DNA of 64,000 nt from Amphiduros pacificus (taxonomy: Eukaryota; Annelida; Polychaeta; Phyllodocida; Hesionidae). The stretch lies in the NCBI GenBank assembly GCA_949316495.1, contig OX439004.1, positions 14,420,536-14,484,535 on the forward strand, read 5' to 3'. The notes beneath the pieces are model-generated. The model ran no database searches. It saw only the letters and a program-made list of their open reading frames with translations, and was not told where the DNA came from. The translations under genes were made by a program, and so were the position numbers. This document shows, in pieces, positions 44,761 through 56,267 of this stretch. How positions within the stretch are numbered: the first letter of the stretch is position 1; the number at the start of each line of letters is the position of its first letter.

Positions 44761-46540
44761 TTTAAATAGGAAAGAAGCCGGAGAAATCTGAAAAAAACAT
44801 GTTACCTGAGTCTTTTTGAATTGATACACAGGGTTTTATTTGTGACATCACATTCATTGCCAGCTTTGATCCGCTGCTGCCCCAAAAATGGCTGGAAATG
44901 CGCGATCCTCTCGGCCATGCAAGGATTGTCGAATCAGAGGAATGGCCAATTGTTGTTATAAAGGAACTTTTGATTAGGATTATGAACTCACAACAAATAT
45001 CATGGTTGTGTGGCATTTATATAAAGAATTTGTGGTACCATTACGTGTTTTTCCCTTTAGCCAACATACCTGACAAGAAGAGGAATGTCTCAGGTAAGAG
45101 TACCAGCAGTAGAGATTCAAAATATGAGCTGGCATCATGCTGAGAATGCTTGCTTTGCTCAGATTAGTACTCAGATTAGTGGGGTTACTTTCACATGTCA
45201 AAAATAGAGGGAAAATCACTGCACACACATTTCAGCAGTATTACATTACTACACCTTTATTCAAATTGTGATTCTATTTGACAATTAAAATAATGATTGT
45301 AATATTTAATCATTATTTTTTTATATAGAAAGCTTAATTTTATATTCTTCATTCTATATTGTGTTCAATCAACTGAAACTAGAGAACTATTTTGGAGGAA
45401 TTGACACCATTTCTAAGAGGTGATCTACCTTGGATAGGTACAGTTCATGTTTACTTTAATATGTGGATCCAGGCAAATTTTTCAGTGAGAAATCTTGCCA
45501 TGAGAAAAGGTCAAAGCATATCATAAGACCTGTGAGACACATGCTTGTGCTGAAACATTTTATAACTATTGCTTTGTTTGTTTGGGGTTTTACATCACTT
45601 TCAACATTATTTCAGTCATTTCGTGATGAGACCTACTTGTAGCAGATATAGTGCTGCCTCACTGAATTGTCATGTCGCAGGTCCTTGACATGACAACTCA
45701 CCCGGTCACAGATTTACAAGGACAACGGGTTAACCCTTTAGGCACGGGCCTCAGCTCATGTAGGATTTTTTGCATTGCACTGGAAATATTCATAGATGCT
45801 CAAGTTTGGCCTCATGATCAAACATTACGTGTTTTTCCCTTAAGCCAACATACCTGACAAAAAGAGGAAAGTCTCAGGTAAGGGTACCTTAGGTAGAGAT
45901 TAAAAATATGAGCTGGCGTCCTGCTGGGAACACTTGCTTACTGAGATTAATACTCAGATTAGTGGGGTGTGTAGTCACTTTCACATGTTAAAAATAGTGG
46001 GCAAATCACTGAACACATATCTGGAATTATTACTACACATGTTTCTTATTCAAATTGTGGTTTTATTTGACAATTAAAATAATGATTGAGTAGTCAGTGA
46101 TTGATATGGTCAGTGATTGATATGGTCAAATATTGACAACTACACATTTTGAAGATCTTGAAAATTGTTTTGGAATATATAATATACCAATCTGATTGAA
46201 TGTATTTAAGAATGAGCATTGTTTGCAGGTATGTTTTAAGTGTTGATGAATTGTAACAACACCTTAGATATGTACAGTCCATGCTTATTTTTAAATGTGG
46301 ATCCAGGTGAAATGTTGAGTGAGCAATCTTTCATGAGAAAAGGTCAAAGCATATCATTAGACCTGTGAGACACATAATAATGCTGAAACATTGGGAACTA
46401 TTGCATCGCACTGGATTTATTCAGAGATGCTCAAGGTTGGCCTCTTGATCAACTTACTCGAAGTTTAAAGTCTATGATAAATTCTTGAAATTGGATCCAT
46501 GTTATAATTTGTTTTTTTCTAAACTGAAATAAAATGTTTT
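44761..46540. repeat. Mosaic of diverged direct repeats (duplicated ~700-bp segment)
   Basis: About 45050-45560 and 45835-46430 are diverged copies: TTTTTCCCTT-AGCCAACATACCTGAC, ATATGAGCTGGC, GTGGATCCAGG, GAGAAAAGGTCAAAGCATAT and ACCTGTGAGACACAT recur in order. Their middle parts also match blocks D1-D3. A SINE interrupts the first copy at 45573-45762. No gene is recognised. Confidence 0.75.
45573..45762 (-). mobile_element. S1 SINE body, headless copy
   Basis: Minus strand: CATGAGCTGAGGCCCGTGCC, GACATGACAATTCAGTGAGG, CAGCACTATATCTGCTACAA, GTAGGTCTCATCACGAAATG, then an ACCCCAAACAAACAAA tail. It lacks the tRNA head. The sister repeat copy at about 46400 is empty at this site. Confidence 0.85.
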
Positions 46541-46544
46541 CTGC

Positions 46545-47432
46545 ATATAATTACTATTTTTTATATTTTCTATGTTGGCAAAAAACATATTCAATTCTAT
46601 ATGTTCTGACATGCATATTGCTCAAATATTACCCCAGTATGAAGATTTTATATTTGTTTAAGTCAGTATTTTTCATATTGTCTATGTTTGCAAAATAAAA
46701 TTATAAAAATTATATTCTTCTGATATGCAAATTGCTCAATAAGAACTCCAATATAAAGATTTCATTTTTTGGGGGGTATCAAATCATTTCTATTATTTTA
46801 TATTCTTCTGCATTTGCAATAGACAAATCAATTTATGTTTCCTGAAGTACATATCACTCAAACAGAACCCCAATATTAAGATTTCACCTTCAGCATGAAA
46901 ATAATACTTTTCCCAACCAGGATTCGAACCCTGGACCTTTAGCATAGAAAACAGACATCTTAACCACTGAGCCATGTATCACCTTGTGTCAGTACTGTAG
47001 AAAACTTGGAGTCACATTTTGTTCCATTTCTTTGCTAATAAAGACATTTTATTTTATTTTTTTGTATTTTCTCAATTTGCCCAAAAAAAAAACAAACGAA
47101 AAAACAAAAGAAAAACAAAAGAAAAAACAAAAGAAAAAACAAATTTTATGTGTTCTGACTTTCATTCTGCTCTAAAAAGACCCCAACATGAAGATTTCAC
47201 CTTTGAAGATTTCACCTTTGTTTATTATATCGTCATTATTTTTTATAATTTCTATCAAAATAAAAAGTGTTTCAATTCTATATGTTCTGATGTGCATGTT
47301 GCGAAAACAAAACTTCAAAATGAAGATTTCAGTTTCAGCATGAATAAAAAAAAAATATATTGTTCCCGGTGGGAATCGAACCCCAGACCTTAAGCATGGG
47401 AGACAGATGTCTTACCCACTGAGCCATGTTGA
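46545..47432 (-). mobile_element. Two tRNA-headed SINE-like units with tandem ~110-bp tails
   Basis: Minus-strand tRNA-like heads lie at 46910-46978 (ATGGCTCAGTGGTTAAGATG, AGGGTTCGAATCCTGG) and 47363-47432 (ATGGCTCAGTGGGTAAGACA, TGGGGTTCGATTCCCACC). Each is followed by units sharing TTCTGAxxTGCAxxTTGCTC, CCCCAAxATGAAGATTTCA and a TTTTCTATGTTGGCAAAA part, at least five diverged copies in all. An A-rich (AAACAAAAGA)n run lies at about 47080-47140. The heads are close to tRNA length, but flanks and divergence favour SINEs. Confidence 0.6.
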
Positions 47433-47459
47433 TTAGTATGATTTGACCTTCTCACTGGT

Positions 47460-48440
47460 AAATCACACAAATAGTCAACATCTTTATCACTTGATCAAGT
47501 TATTTTTATAAAAGGATATTCCGTTATTTCACACAACAGCCTAAATTAAATTTATAGAGTAAAATTTTCCAAAAATATGTTTGTCTAAGATGATATCAAT
47601 AGTAATGCAAATCGATAAAACGAAACAGATATCTATAACTCATCTCTCATTTTAATCTAACCATTTTCTAGTTGATTCTCTGTAGGTAGGTATATAAGGT
47701 GAGCATGTAATAATTTGTATTGATTATGAGGTGTGTCATATATAATGTCCATACACATTTTATATATTTAACTCGAACACATAAAACAGAGAATTGAAAT
47801 TAGCCAAAGAAAATCAGTTACTGGAGTGGTGCACATTTTTCTGGAGAAGTCTTATGGAAAGTAGTCGGGTAGGATGTTAATTTAATAGGGAGTTAATGTG
47901 TTAATATGTACTCAATGAGTTCACTCATAACAGAAATCAAGATGGCCGAATGTTGGTTGAGAAAGTGCTTGATTTCTCTTAAGGGGAGTACACGTCATGT
48001 TTCTCAAAGTTTAAAGTCTATGATAAAATCTTGAAATTAGATCCATGTTATAATGTCTTTTATCTGAAGTCAAATAAAATCATAATATAAAGATTTCACA
48101 TTTGTTTTCTGCATAAAATTACTTGTTTTATAAAGGGATATCTTGTTTTATAAAGGGATATTCAATAATTCCACACAGCAGCCTAAGCTAAATTTATAAA
48201 CTAAAATTTTCCATAAATATGTTTCGCTAAGATGATATCAATAGTAATGCAAATAGATCAAAAGAAACAAGATATCTGAAACTCATCTCTTATTAAAATC
48301 TGCCCATTTCTTATTAAAATCTACCCAAAACAGAAATCAAGATGGCCAAATTCTTGTTGAGAATGTGCTTGATTTCTCTCAAGGGAAGTGCATGTCATGT
48401 TGAAAATAAACATGTCGAGTTGAAATAAGTTAAAAAAGTT
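47460..48440. repeat. Diverged direct duplication
   Basis: 47505-47660 matches 48150-48300 (GATGATATCAATAGTAATGC in both), and 47932-48002 matches 48331-48400 (CAGAAATCAAGATGGCC, GTGCTTGATTTCTCT). 48000-48080 also matches 46455-46540 (AGTTTAAAGTCTATGATAAA). No coding signal. Confidence 0.75.
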
Positions 48441-48550
48441 GAGCAGTCAGAATTTGACCTGCAGGTTGACTCGACCACAAAAACCAACTGTTGACATGGC
48501 AAGACCCAACCAAGATGGCGGTCGGGCGAACTTGAAAGATGATTATGAAC

Positions 48551-49345
48551 TGAGATGAGATAGATAAAGGTGAGCCGAGATGTGATAGATTACTATGAGC
48601 TGGGATATGATAGATTACTGTGAGCAAGGATATGATAGATAAATGTCAGCTGGGATATGATAGATTACTCTGAGCCAGGATAAGATAGGTTACTGTGAGC
48701 TGGGATATGATAGATTACTGTGAGCTGGGATATGATAGATAATCGTCAGCTGGGATATGATAGATTACTGTGAGCTGGGATATGGTAGATTACTGTGAGA
48801 TGGGATATGATAGATCAATTTGAGCTGGAATATGATAGATTACTGTGAGCTGGTATATGATAGATAGATTTGAGCTGGAATATGATAGATTACTGTGAGC
48901 CATGATATGATAGATTACTGGTGAGTTGGAATATTATAGATAAATGTGAACCAGAATGTGATAGATTACTGTGAGCCAGGATGTGATAGATAAATGCGAG
49001 GCAGGATATGATAGATTACTGTGAGTCAAGATATGATAAATTACTGTGAGCCGGGATATGATAGATTACTGTGAGCTGGGATATGATAGATAAATCAGCT
49101 GGGATATAATAGATAACTGTGAGCCGAGATATGATCGGTTACTGTGAGCTGGGATATGATAGATTACTGTGAGCCGAGATATGATAGATTACTGTGAGCT
49201 GGGATATGATAGATTACTGTGAGCCGGGATATGATAGATAAATGTCAGCTGGGATATGATAGATTACTGTGAGCCGAGATATGATAGGTTACTGTGAGCT
49301 GGGATATGATAGATTACTGTGAGCTGGAATATGATAGATAAATTC
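48551..49345. repeat. 24-25-bp minisatellite, about 32 copies
   Basis: The unit is GATATGATAGATTACTGTGA followed by GCTGG, alternating with a GATAAATGTCA variant. Variant spacing suggests a loose higher-order period of 3-4 units. Confidence 0.93.
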
Positions 49346-50884
49346 TGTAGCAGTCAAAAACAACCAGAATCTACGCTGCATGGATAATTAAGATTATCCC
49401 TTTTTATCTGTCTTTTTCTAGAGAAATCTTTCTGGGTACAATTAGGTTAGTTGATTTGAATGCAAAATATTCCCAATTAAATACCTTTTGTACAAACCAA
49501 TTATTAATGGGGGCGTGAATAACAAACAGGAAATGTGTGCCTGTGTATATCGTATGGCATCCTAAATGTCGAGATATAAGAACACAAAACTAACAAAAAT
49601 TAAGAAACACATTTTATTGAATATGCATAGGCTGCTACTAGTATGTGAACATTGTCTATTATTACCTATTCACTCTGTTTTAATAAGAAGGTGTGCTTCC
49701 CCCGAGACAGCATCCACTAGTACAGGGCAACACAACTGAAATCCTCTGCAATCAATCAGATGACGGTGTGGAAAATTCATTTTTGATTTTATTTAATTGA
49801 AAATTTATTTTCCTACTGAAGTATCTATTACACGTGAAGGTTACAATTTTTTCAATTAAGGGCCACTTTATAAGAAGGATCCTCACTATTTCTATTAAAT
49901 AGTTGCCCATTTAACCTTCACTTCAGACTCGAGGTCTTTAAAAAGGTAACTGACCATCCTATTGACAAACTGAGTAATATCAAGATGGAATGTCTATGGG
50001 GCATTCCGAGATCTATAGCATTTATATACATGTACACGCATCCCACTTTATTGCACAGGCATACACACACATCTAGGTATTGTAATTGTAATATGCTCCA
50101 CCATTCCTGAAAATACACAAGAAACTTACCAGATGTAATAAGGTTTGGGATCTAGTGGTTTTGGGGGTGTTTTCTGTCCCAATATTATTACAGGACATTT
50201 GATTTTATTGATTTAATCAGTTGGAAAATGCTTTTTAAGTCTATGATTGGTCATCAATTGTGTAAATGAAACATTTGAATACATTTTCAGGTGTTGGGGA
50301 TATGGAGAAATGTGGAAACATAATTTTATCATCAAATTATATTTACAGTTCATTGCTAAATTACACTCACACAAAGGTCGACACAGCCTTTGTTTCAGTG
50401 ACATATCAATATGCGACAAGACCACTTATACTACACTTAATATGTCATTAACTGAAAATACTGCAGTGTATTGATTTTAACTAATTAGAACAAATGTAAT
50501 GTACAGAAGTGTGTATCCTGATACATTGAGTTCACTGAAACAAAGGATGTGCCAGTCTGATACATTTTTTGTGGTATTTATGTGTTAGTATGTGTTGACT
50601 GTCCCACAAGCAATCATATAATATATTGTGATTCACAACACTAAACCAGATATGCCAAGCAGCGCTCATGCCGATCCGTCCCTACACCCATAAACACTTG
50701 GGTTAATGACTGTGCAAGCCTTTTACTATTGAATTATTTGGACCATTTCATCTATGAATATAATATATTACATTGCGAATATAATATATTTTTTGTGTCA
50801 TCAACCAGACAATAAAGACAGTTCCTTTGATTTGTCTGTTTTATAATGTATCGCGTACATTAAATCAGCTTTCAATCGTATTTT
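49346..50884. other. Intergenic DNA, nothing recognised
   Basis: No convincing exon; the short open frames lack splice context. It probably lies beyond the 3' end of the Ig gene. Confidence 0.5.
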
Positions 50885-51340
50885 TTAAACTTGTGAATTA
50901 TATTTTTTGTTAAATGTTGGTCCTCGGTATCCAAACACTTCATGAAAGCCATTGTTGAAATGCCACAAAATGTCCAAGAGCACTTCTTCTGGCAGTGCCA
51001 CCTGGTAGAATCCAAACTGCCATTTCAGGCCATATATTCTTGGTGCCATCTGGTGTCCAATTGTATATGCCCAAACAAACATGAAGAGTTGTTCTGTATT
51101 GTGAGACATCACGTGTCCACTCTTTGATAATAAACTGCCCCAGGGTCATTGGCATACGCTTCATAAGATGGCCACCATTTGTTAATAGCATCAAGAGGTT
51201 CCACTGAACAACTCGTCTTTGTTGAAGGAGGATTTAGTACGTAATATCCAGTATGACAGTTGTACTGTATATCTACACCATAAGATATACATCTGCCAAG
51301 AGGTTGTGGCTGCCACAATGCAAACTGTAGTACAAGCTTT
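50885..51340 (-). pseudogene. Sushi/CCP-like coding remnant or alternative terminal exon
   Basis: After a TACTACAG acceptor-like site near 51336, the minus strand reads WQPQPLGRCISYGVDIQYNC, then HTGYYVLNPPSTKTSC: the Cys-Tyr-Gly ... Tyr-x-Cys-x-x-Gly-Tyr ... Cys pattern of a sushi domain. It continues through WWPSYEAYANDPGAVYYQRV to a stop (51109). A second frame overlapping by four bases (50885-51112) carries FGFYQVALPEEVLLDILWHF. It may be a decayed gene or a downstream exon of the Ig gene; the family of the second part was not recognised. Confidence 0.35.
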
Positions 51341-51474
51341 ATATTGATTTGAGCCGGATATATTAATAGGCCCCCATTTTATCATCTTATAAATGGGGGC
51401 CCATTAGAGCCATGAAAGTCTTCATGTAATTAGAGGACAGCAGGTGAGCCATTTAATCCTGTGGGGGACATTCA

Positions 51475-51612
51475 CCATTGGCCATTAGCTCCACACAGTG
51501 TGGACAATTCACCATAGAAGGTCCATTAGCTCCACACAGTGAGGACAATTATACCATAGAAGGTCCATTAGCTCCACACAGTGTGGACAATTCACCACAG
51601 AAGGTCCATTAA
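51475..51612. repeat. ~42-bp repeat, 3 copies, downstream of the Ig-gene stop
   Basis: GTCCATTAGCTCCACACAGT followed by GTGGACAATTCACCATAGAAG, with a CCACACAGTGTGG palindrome in each unit. It is likely transcribed as 3' UTR of the Ig gene. Confidence 0.85.
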
Positions 51613-51652
51613 TTCCATGAAAGTGTGCTGTTGTTGCCTTTGAGGCGAGGCT

Positions 51653-54600
51653 CATAGGAAAAGGGCAATGAGCGAAGCAGCAAGGATGGTGATGAAGGCG
51701 ATCACAGAGGTACTGCCGCTAGATGACGCCACGGCAGGCTTAGCAGAATCTTTCTGGGCAATCACCACATCTCCCTGGAAGAGAGTGGGCTGTTTGGGGG
51801 ATTCTGTGGTCGTCTCCACCGTGGTGGGCTCCACTGTGGTGAAGGCTGAAACAACAAACAACTACAATTACCTCCCTTTCTCTGTTGAAAAAATAATAAA
51901 GACGTTTTATGAACAATTTAATATCGGGTCTGTTTCAATTCTGACTACCATTTAAATACTTTATCAGTCAGATAAAAGATCAAACAGGGCAGAAAATTTA
52001 AATCTTAGGATTTTTAGTACTTGATTTCGCTGTCAAACATGAATTATTTGGAATTTAAATGCATGACATAAGTATATGATAATCTTCAGATAGTATTGAC
52101 TACTTTTCTATATGTCATGAATGCCTTTATATTTTGCATATATGAGGTAAATAGAAGTACCTTCCACCAGCTCTATATTATAGGTTTGTTCACTGAGGTC
52201 GTTCCGCGCTGTTAAGTGGTAGAGTTGGTATGTGACATTAGTGATGTTAGCGATTACCAAAGATACACGGACTTCTCCATTTGTACGGTCAAGCTGAAAC
52301 ACAGACACAACATTCAATGTAATTAACAGCATTGTGAAGTTTGCAATTTCAGACATGGATCACATTCAGTAGTCATTTTATAACTGATACATTTCACAGT
52401 TTCTACGTTCGTGATGAAGCTGTGGTAAAATGGTATTCACTCTTCTTTTCATTCCTCTAAGGTTGCTTGTTGCTTCGTTTGTTATTGATTCCTCAATATG
52501 ATAATATGTACAATTACTATGGTACTTAAATAGCGAATGAGCAATTTAGATGGCACACTTCATAACAGTTCCCATCTGCTTCTAAATAGGTTGAGGATTG
52601 ACAACGTATGTGTGAGAAGAATGCCAATGGATGAATGGAACAATAACACATTATTTGATCACACGTTTTTTTCTCCCCTTTTACATGGCTTCTAAAAATG
52701 AGCTGCACCATCGAGTTTAAGGGCAAAATGCTGCAACTGCCTAATTAGTGATGCTTGCCGATGTACAGCATGAAGCACAGTGTGGATCTATGAGGGTGAT
52801 GCCGTGAAGCATTGCATACCGTAGCATTAGATGTATATCCCAGTTTGGACTGGCCCACTGTGAGGGTGGTGGCGTTGGGCCCGGTGTCGCCTATCTGCCA
52901 CACCACGCTCTTCACGTCCACGGTAGGGTTGGCCTTCAGCGTGCAGTCTATCTCAAAATCTCTCTCATCAGGCCATGCCCGCCTTATTGCCTCGCACAAA
53001 AACCGGGGACCATCTGCAGAATGACAAGAACCTCTCAGTGGAGAGCACATGCATACCAAAACAACACTGTCGTCCCAGATTAGGCAACAAATTGAATTTG
53101 TACATCTCTACATTTTGAACAGTACATATACATGCTGAATAATGCATTGAACGTACATTAATTTACATGTCCTATACTGCACATTAAAGGATTTGATCAT
53201 ATTTTTTTTGGTACGGAACTGATATTCAGTAGATTTGTTTCCAAAAGGCAAATAATTACATTTACTAATTATCCATGTTCCAACAATTCTATTTAAATTG
53301 CAACTTGAAGACAAAACATAATTTGCAGTGAAATAATCCAATTTAATTCAGTGGCAGCTGGAAAATTGTGCCTGGGGTAGACAAGAGTCATAACAAACTT
53401 TGCTGGCAACATGATATGTTGATATGAATTCATATGATATCTTCACAGCAGTCTAATTCTGTTTTTTTAATCAAGATAGTTTCCTATGTCAATATTTCTA
53501 CAACAATGGAGAGAAGGGTAGACTTACATTTAACTTCTATGGCGGCTGTCTTAGCCTGTCTCAGCTCTGTGTATCGATGGAACTTAGCAACACATTTCAA
53601 GTTTTCTCCTCTTTGTTGTTCTGTTGCTACAAAGTTTGTATTGACAAGTTTCACAGTATAGTGAGACACTTGTAATCCTGTAATTCCCTGTCTGTGTTCC
53701 TGGGCTGTCTGAGAGAACTGGTCCGTGATGTCCTCCTTTCCCAGGGAAACCCTTAGTGTGGGCATGGGGTTACCCCCCACAGCTGAGCAGGTCACGTGGT
53801 AGGGAACACCCTCCTCGAACTCAAATGTCAAATCGTTATTATTGGTATCTCTAGTGTTATTGCTGGTAAATGTAAAACTACTCAAAGAAGCTGAAATGAA
53901 AAGAGACAATAGTTGACAAATTGACATTAATTGGCATTACGTGTATAATTATGCGGCTATTAATGAACCTTCTAATTGAAATAGAAGAATGATGATTTAA
54001 TATATCAACGACCTGAATAAAATGTGGTTGTGTAAGTGACACAAATGGCAAAAGGAACGAATATCATATTAACCTAAATAGTGGCCTACAATACCAACAT
54101 TCATATGTAATTCTATATGTACTTTTTAGGTTTCATCTTTTATGAATATACTGGTTGGAGTTCTTCGCTATTGGTTGGTAAGGTAATGTATTTTCAGGGG
54201 ACCAATTCTATCTATTTTCCTTCAGGCTCAGAGTTATTGAATAACATGACATATATCAGCCAATGAGAATCTAGATAATATCAAAGGTTGTGACCGAATT
54301 CAATGTGTAATGTGCATTCTCATTTGCTGAAATGATTGTCTACTCATTACTAAGATTTAATGAGCATTAAGGAGGCACTTTGCAGGTATTTCCGCAAAAT
54401 GTTCACAAGCATTACAAAAAGGCAATTATCAGCATAGCGTTAAGGCCATTGGCCTATGTTTACATGAATCTATTTCTAATTTGGTGTAGTAGGAAAGTAA
54501 AGGATGATTGCCCTAAAACTTGATATTGTATTATTCTTTCAACAACATTGAGTTAACTACAAAAACATGTTTCAGTATTGAAAATGATAATTAAAAAAGT

Positions 54601-56267
54601 CAAGCTCGCACAGGATTTGCAAATTAATGTCAGAAAATCTAAAGGAAATGAAAAAGATAGTAATGCAGAAGTTTGACCAAATCTCACAAGACATGACTAA
54701 GATTTCCCGATACTTAGCCAAAATGCTCTGTCACACTACAATTCGCTTTTCACCCTTTCCAACCTTAATGGAAAAGTGTCATCAAGTGGCAGAATAGCTT
54801 AAAGTTGGCCGACAAACTTATGACATGGGGCGAAAATACAGTGACAGTGCACAGACTTACAACCTATCGAGTTGAAACCTCAAGCATCCAGCCCTGGAGC
54901 CGAAGGCAAACAAACATCAGCGAAAATAGTGTTATGAATTAATACGAACGACTGCTGAACATGGTGTGCTGACAATATGAATGGAGACAGACGCTAATAT
55001 CACCGGCAGAGCATACAGAGACAAAATGACACAAACTTGACACAAGCTTCCCTCTCCCCCTTGAGGAATGGCATTTGGACTGGGTATATTATTGTCATAG
55101 GTCAGATAAATGGTGACTTGGCTCACTTAAAGCAAGCCCCCTGTCAGTCTTCATTATCAATGATTAAATTTAGAGCAGTTGTGTAGTTCTGGTTCCGGTA
55201 AAGATGTACAGTTCTGGTGTGTTTTTTTCAATAGGCCGACTGTGGGTCGCCATACTGCCCCATTGAAAACAACACACCGGAACTGCACCAATCAAAATCG
55301 GAAGTGCACAAAAAACTCTCTAAAACCCAATCATTAAAAAACAAGATGGAAAGCCGGAATCGTACTGTGGGAGAAGAACAACATGGAGATCGGCAGTCGG
55401 CCTTTGCCCGCATGGTTTCACCTTCTATGTTTGTCTGGTGTATAGTAATACCTTGATGAACCATTTTGTTTCAGCATGTCATAAGATAAATAAAACATTA
55501 TTACAAACTTACCTGGGACGGTGAGTATGTGAGATATACTGCCTATAACGCTATTAACATTCTTTAAATCGCATCTGTATGAGCCATTCTCCGCTAATGA
55601 AACATCTGAAACACACAAGAAGTGTTTTCAAATTTTGTTTGTGGATATTAAATTTTTCAATATTTCTTTTGCACGCGTAATAATTTGTTATTTACAGTGA
55701 TTAACTATTAGTATCTGTATAAATACTTGTAATACTGAGGGGTCATGTGCAATGATACATACTAGTAATACTGAGGGTCATGTGTAATGATACATACTAG
55801 TAATACTGAGGGTCATGTGTAATGATACCTACTTGTAATACTGAGGGTCATGTGTTATGATACCTATTGTAATACTGAGGGTCATATGTAATGATATATA
55901 CTTGTAATACTAAGGGTCATGTGTTATGGTACATACTTGTAATACTGAGGGTCATATGTAATGATATATACTTTTAATATTGAGGGTCATGTGTTATGAT
56001 ACCTACTTGTAATACTGAGGGTCATGTGCACTGTGTTGTCATCTGTCTGGTTGGGCTTGATGCTATATCTGGCTGTATCCATAAAGGGCTGGTTTATAGA
56101 AGTAATAGTGTTAATCTGGTGCTGCTCTCCATCTTCAATCTTATACCACGTGACCACATGGAAAAATGGACTGAACCCGTGACCTGACACAGTACATGGC
56201 AGATCCACACTGTCTCCTAGCTCACTGATATACCGATGTCCTTTAGTGGATATCTTTATGCCGCCAC
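51653..56267 (-). CDS. Immunoglobulin-domain surface protein, probably GPI-anchored, 5' partial
   Basis: Exons 5' to 3': 56007-56267, 55513-55605, 53528-53890, 52820-53013, 52161-52293, 51653-51845; phases join throughout (about 411 residues). Domain 1: LGDSVDLPCTVSG, VVTWYKIEDG, then across the next intron LSITNVSLAENGSYRCDL, a complete V/I-set Ig. Domain 2: FEEGVPYHVTCSAVGGNPMP ... ENLKCVAKFHRY. Domain 3: DFEIDCTLKANPTVDVKSVV, WQIGDTGPNATTL, continued by VRVSLVIANITNVTYQLYHL, in which the second cysteine is replaced by leucine or absent. A Thr/Pro-rich stalk (VEPTTVETTTESP) and a SSSGS site plus SVIAFITILAASLIALFL at the very end fit a GPI signal. Several N-glycosylation sites (NVT, NAT, NIT). 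The signal-peptide exon was not found. The protein is related to cell-adhesion/recognition Ig proteins; no specific name can be given. Confidence 0.85.
55230..55370. mobile_element. Small inverted-repeat element (MITE-like), copy 3
   Basis: In the Ig-gene intron; strongly similar to 13451-13591 (GTCGCCATACTGCCCCATTG, AACACACCGGAACTGCAC). Its ends are less complementary. Confidence 0.75.
55735..56040 (-). repeat. ~35-bp minisatellite carrying the Ig-gene exon end and splice donor
   Basis: In gene orientation the unit is ATGACCCTCAGTATTACAA|GTAGGTATC plus CATAACAC. The first copy contains the true 3' end of exon 56007-56267 and its donor; eight diverged copies follow in the intron. Most keep a GT at the donor position (GTAGGT, GTATGT, GTATAT), and one has lost it. 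Confidence 0.9.
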
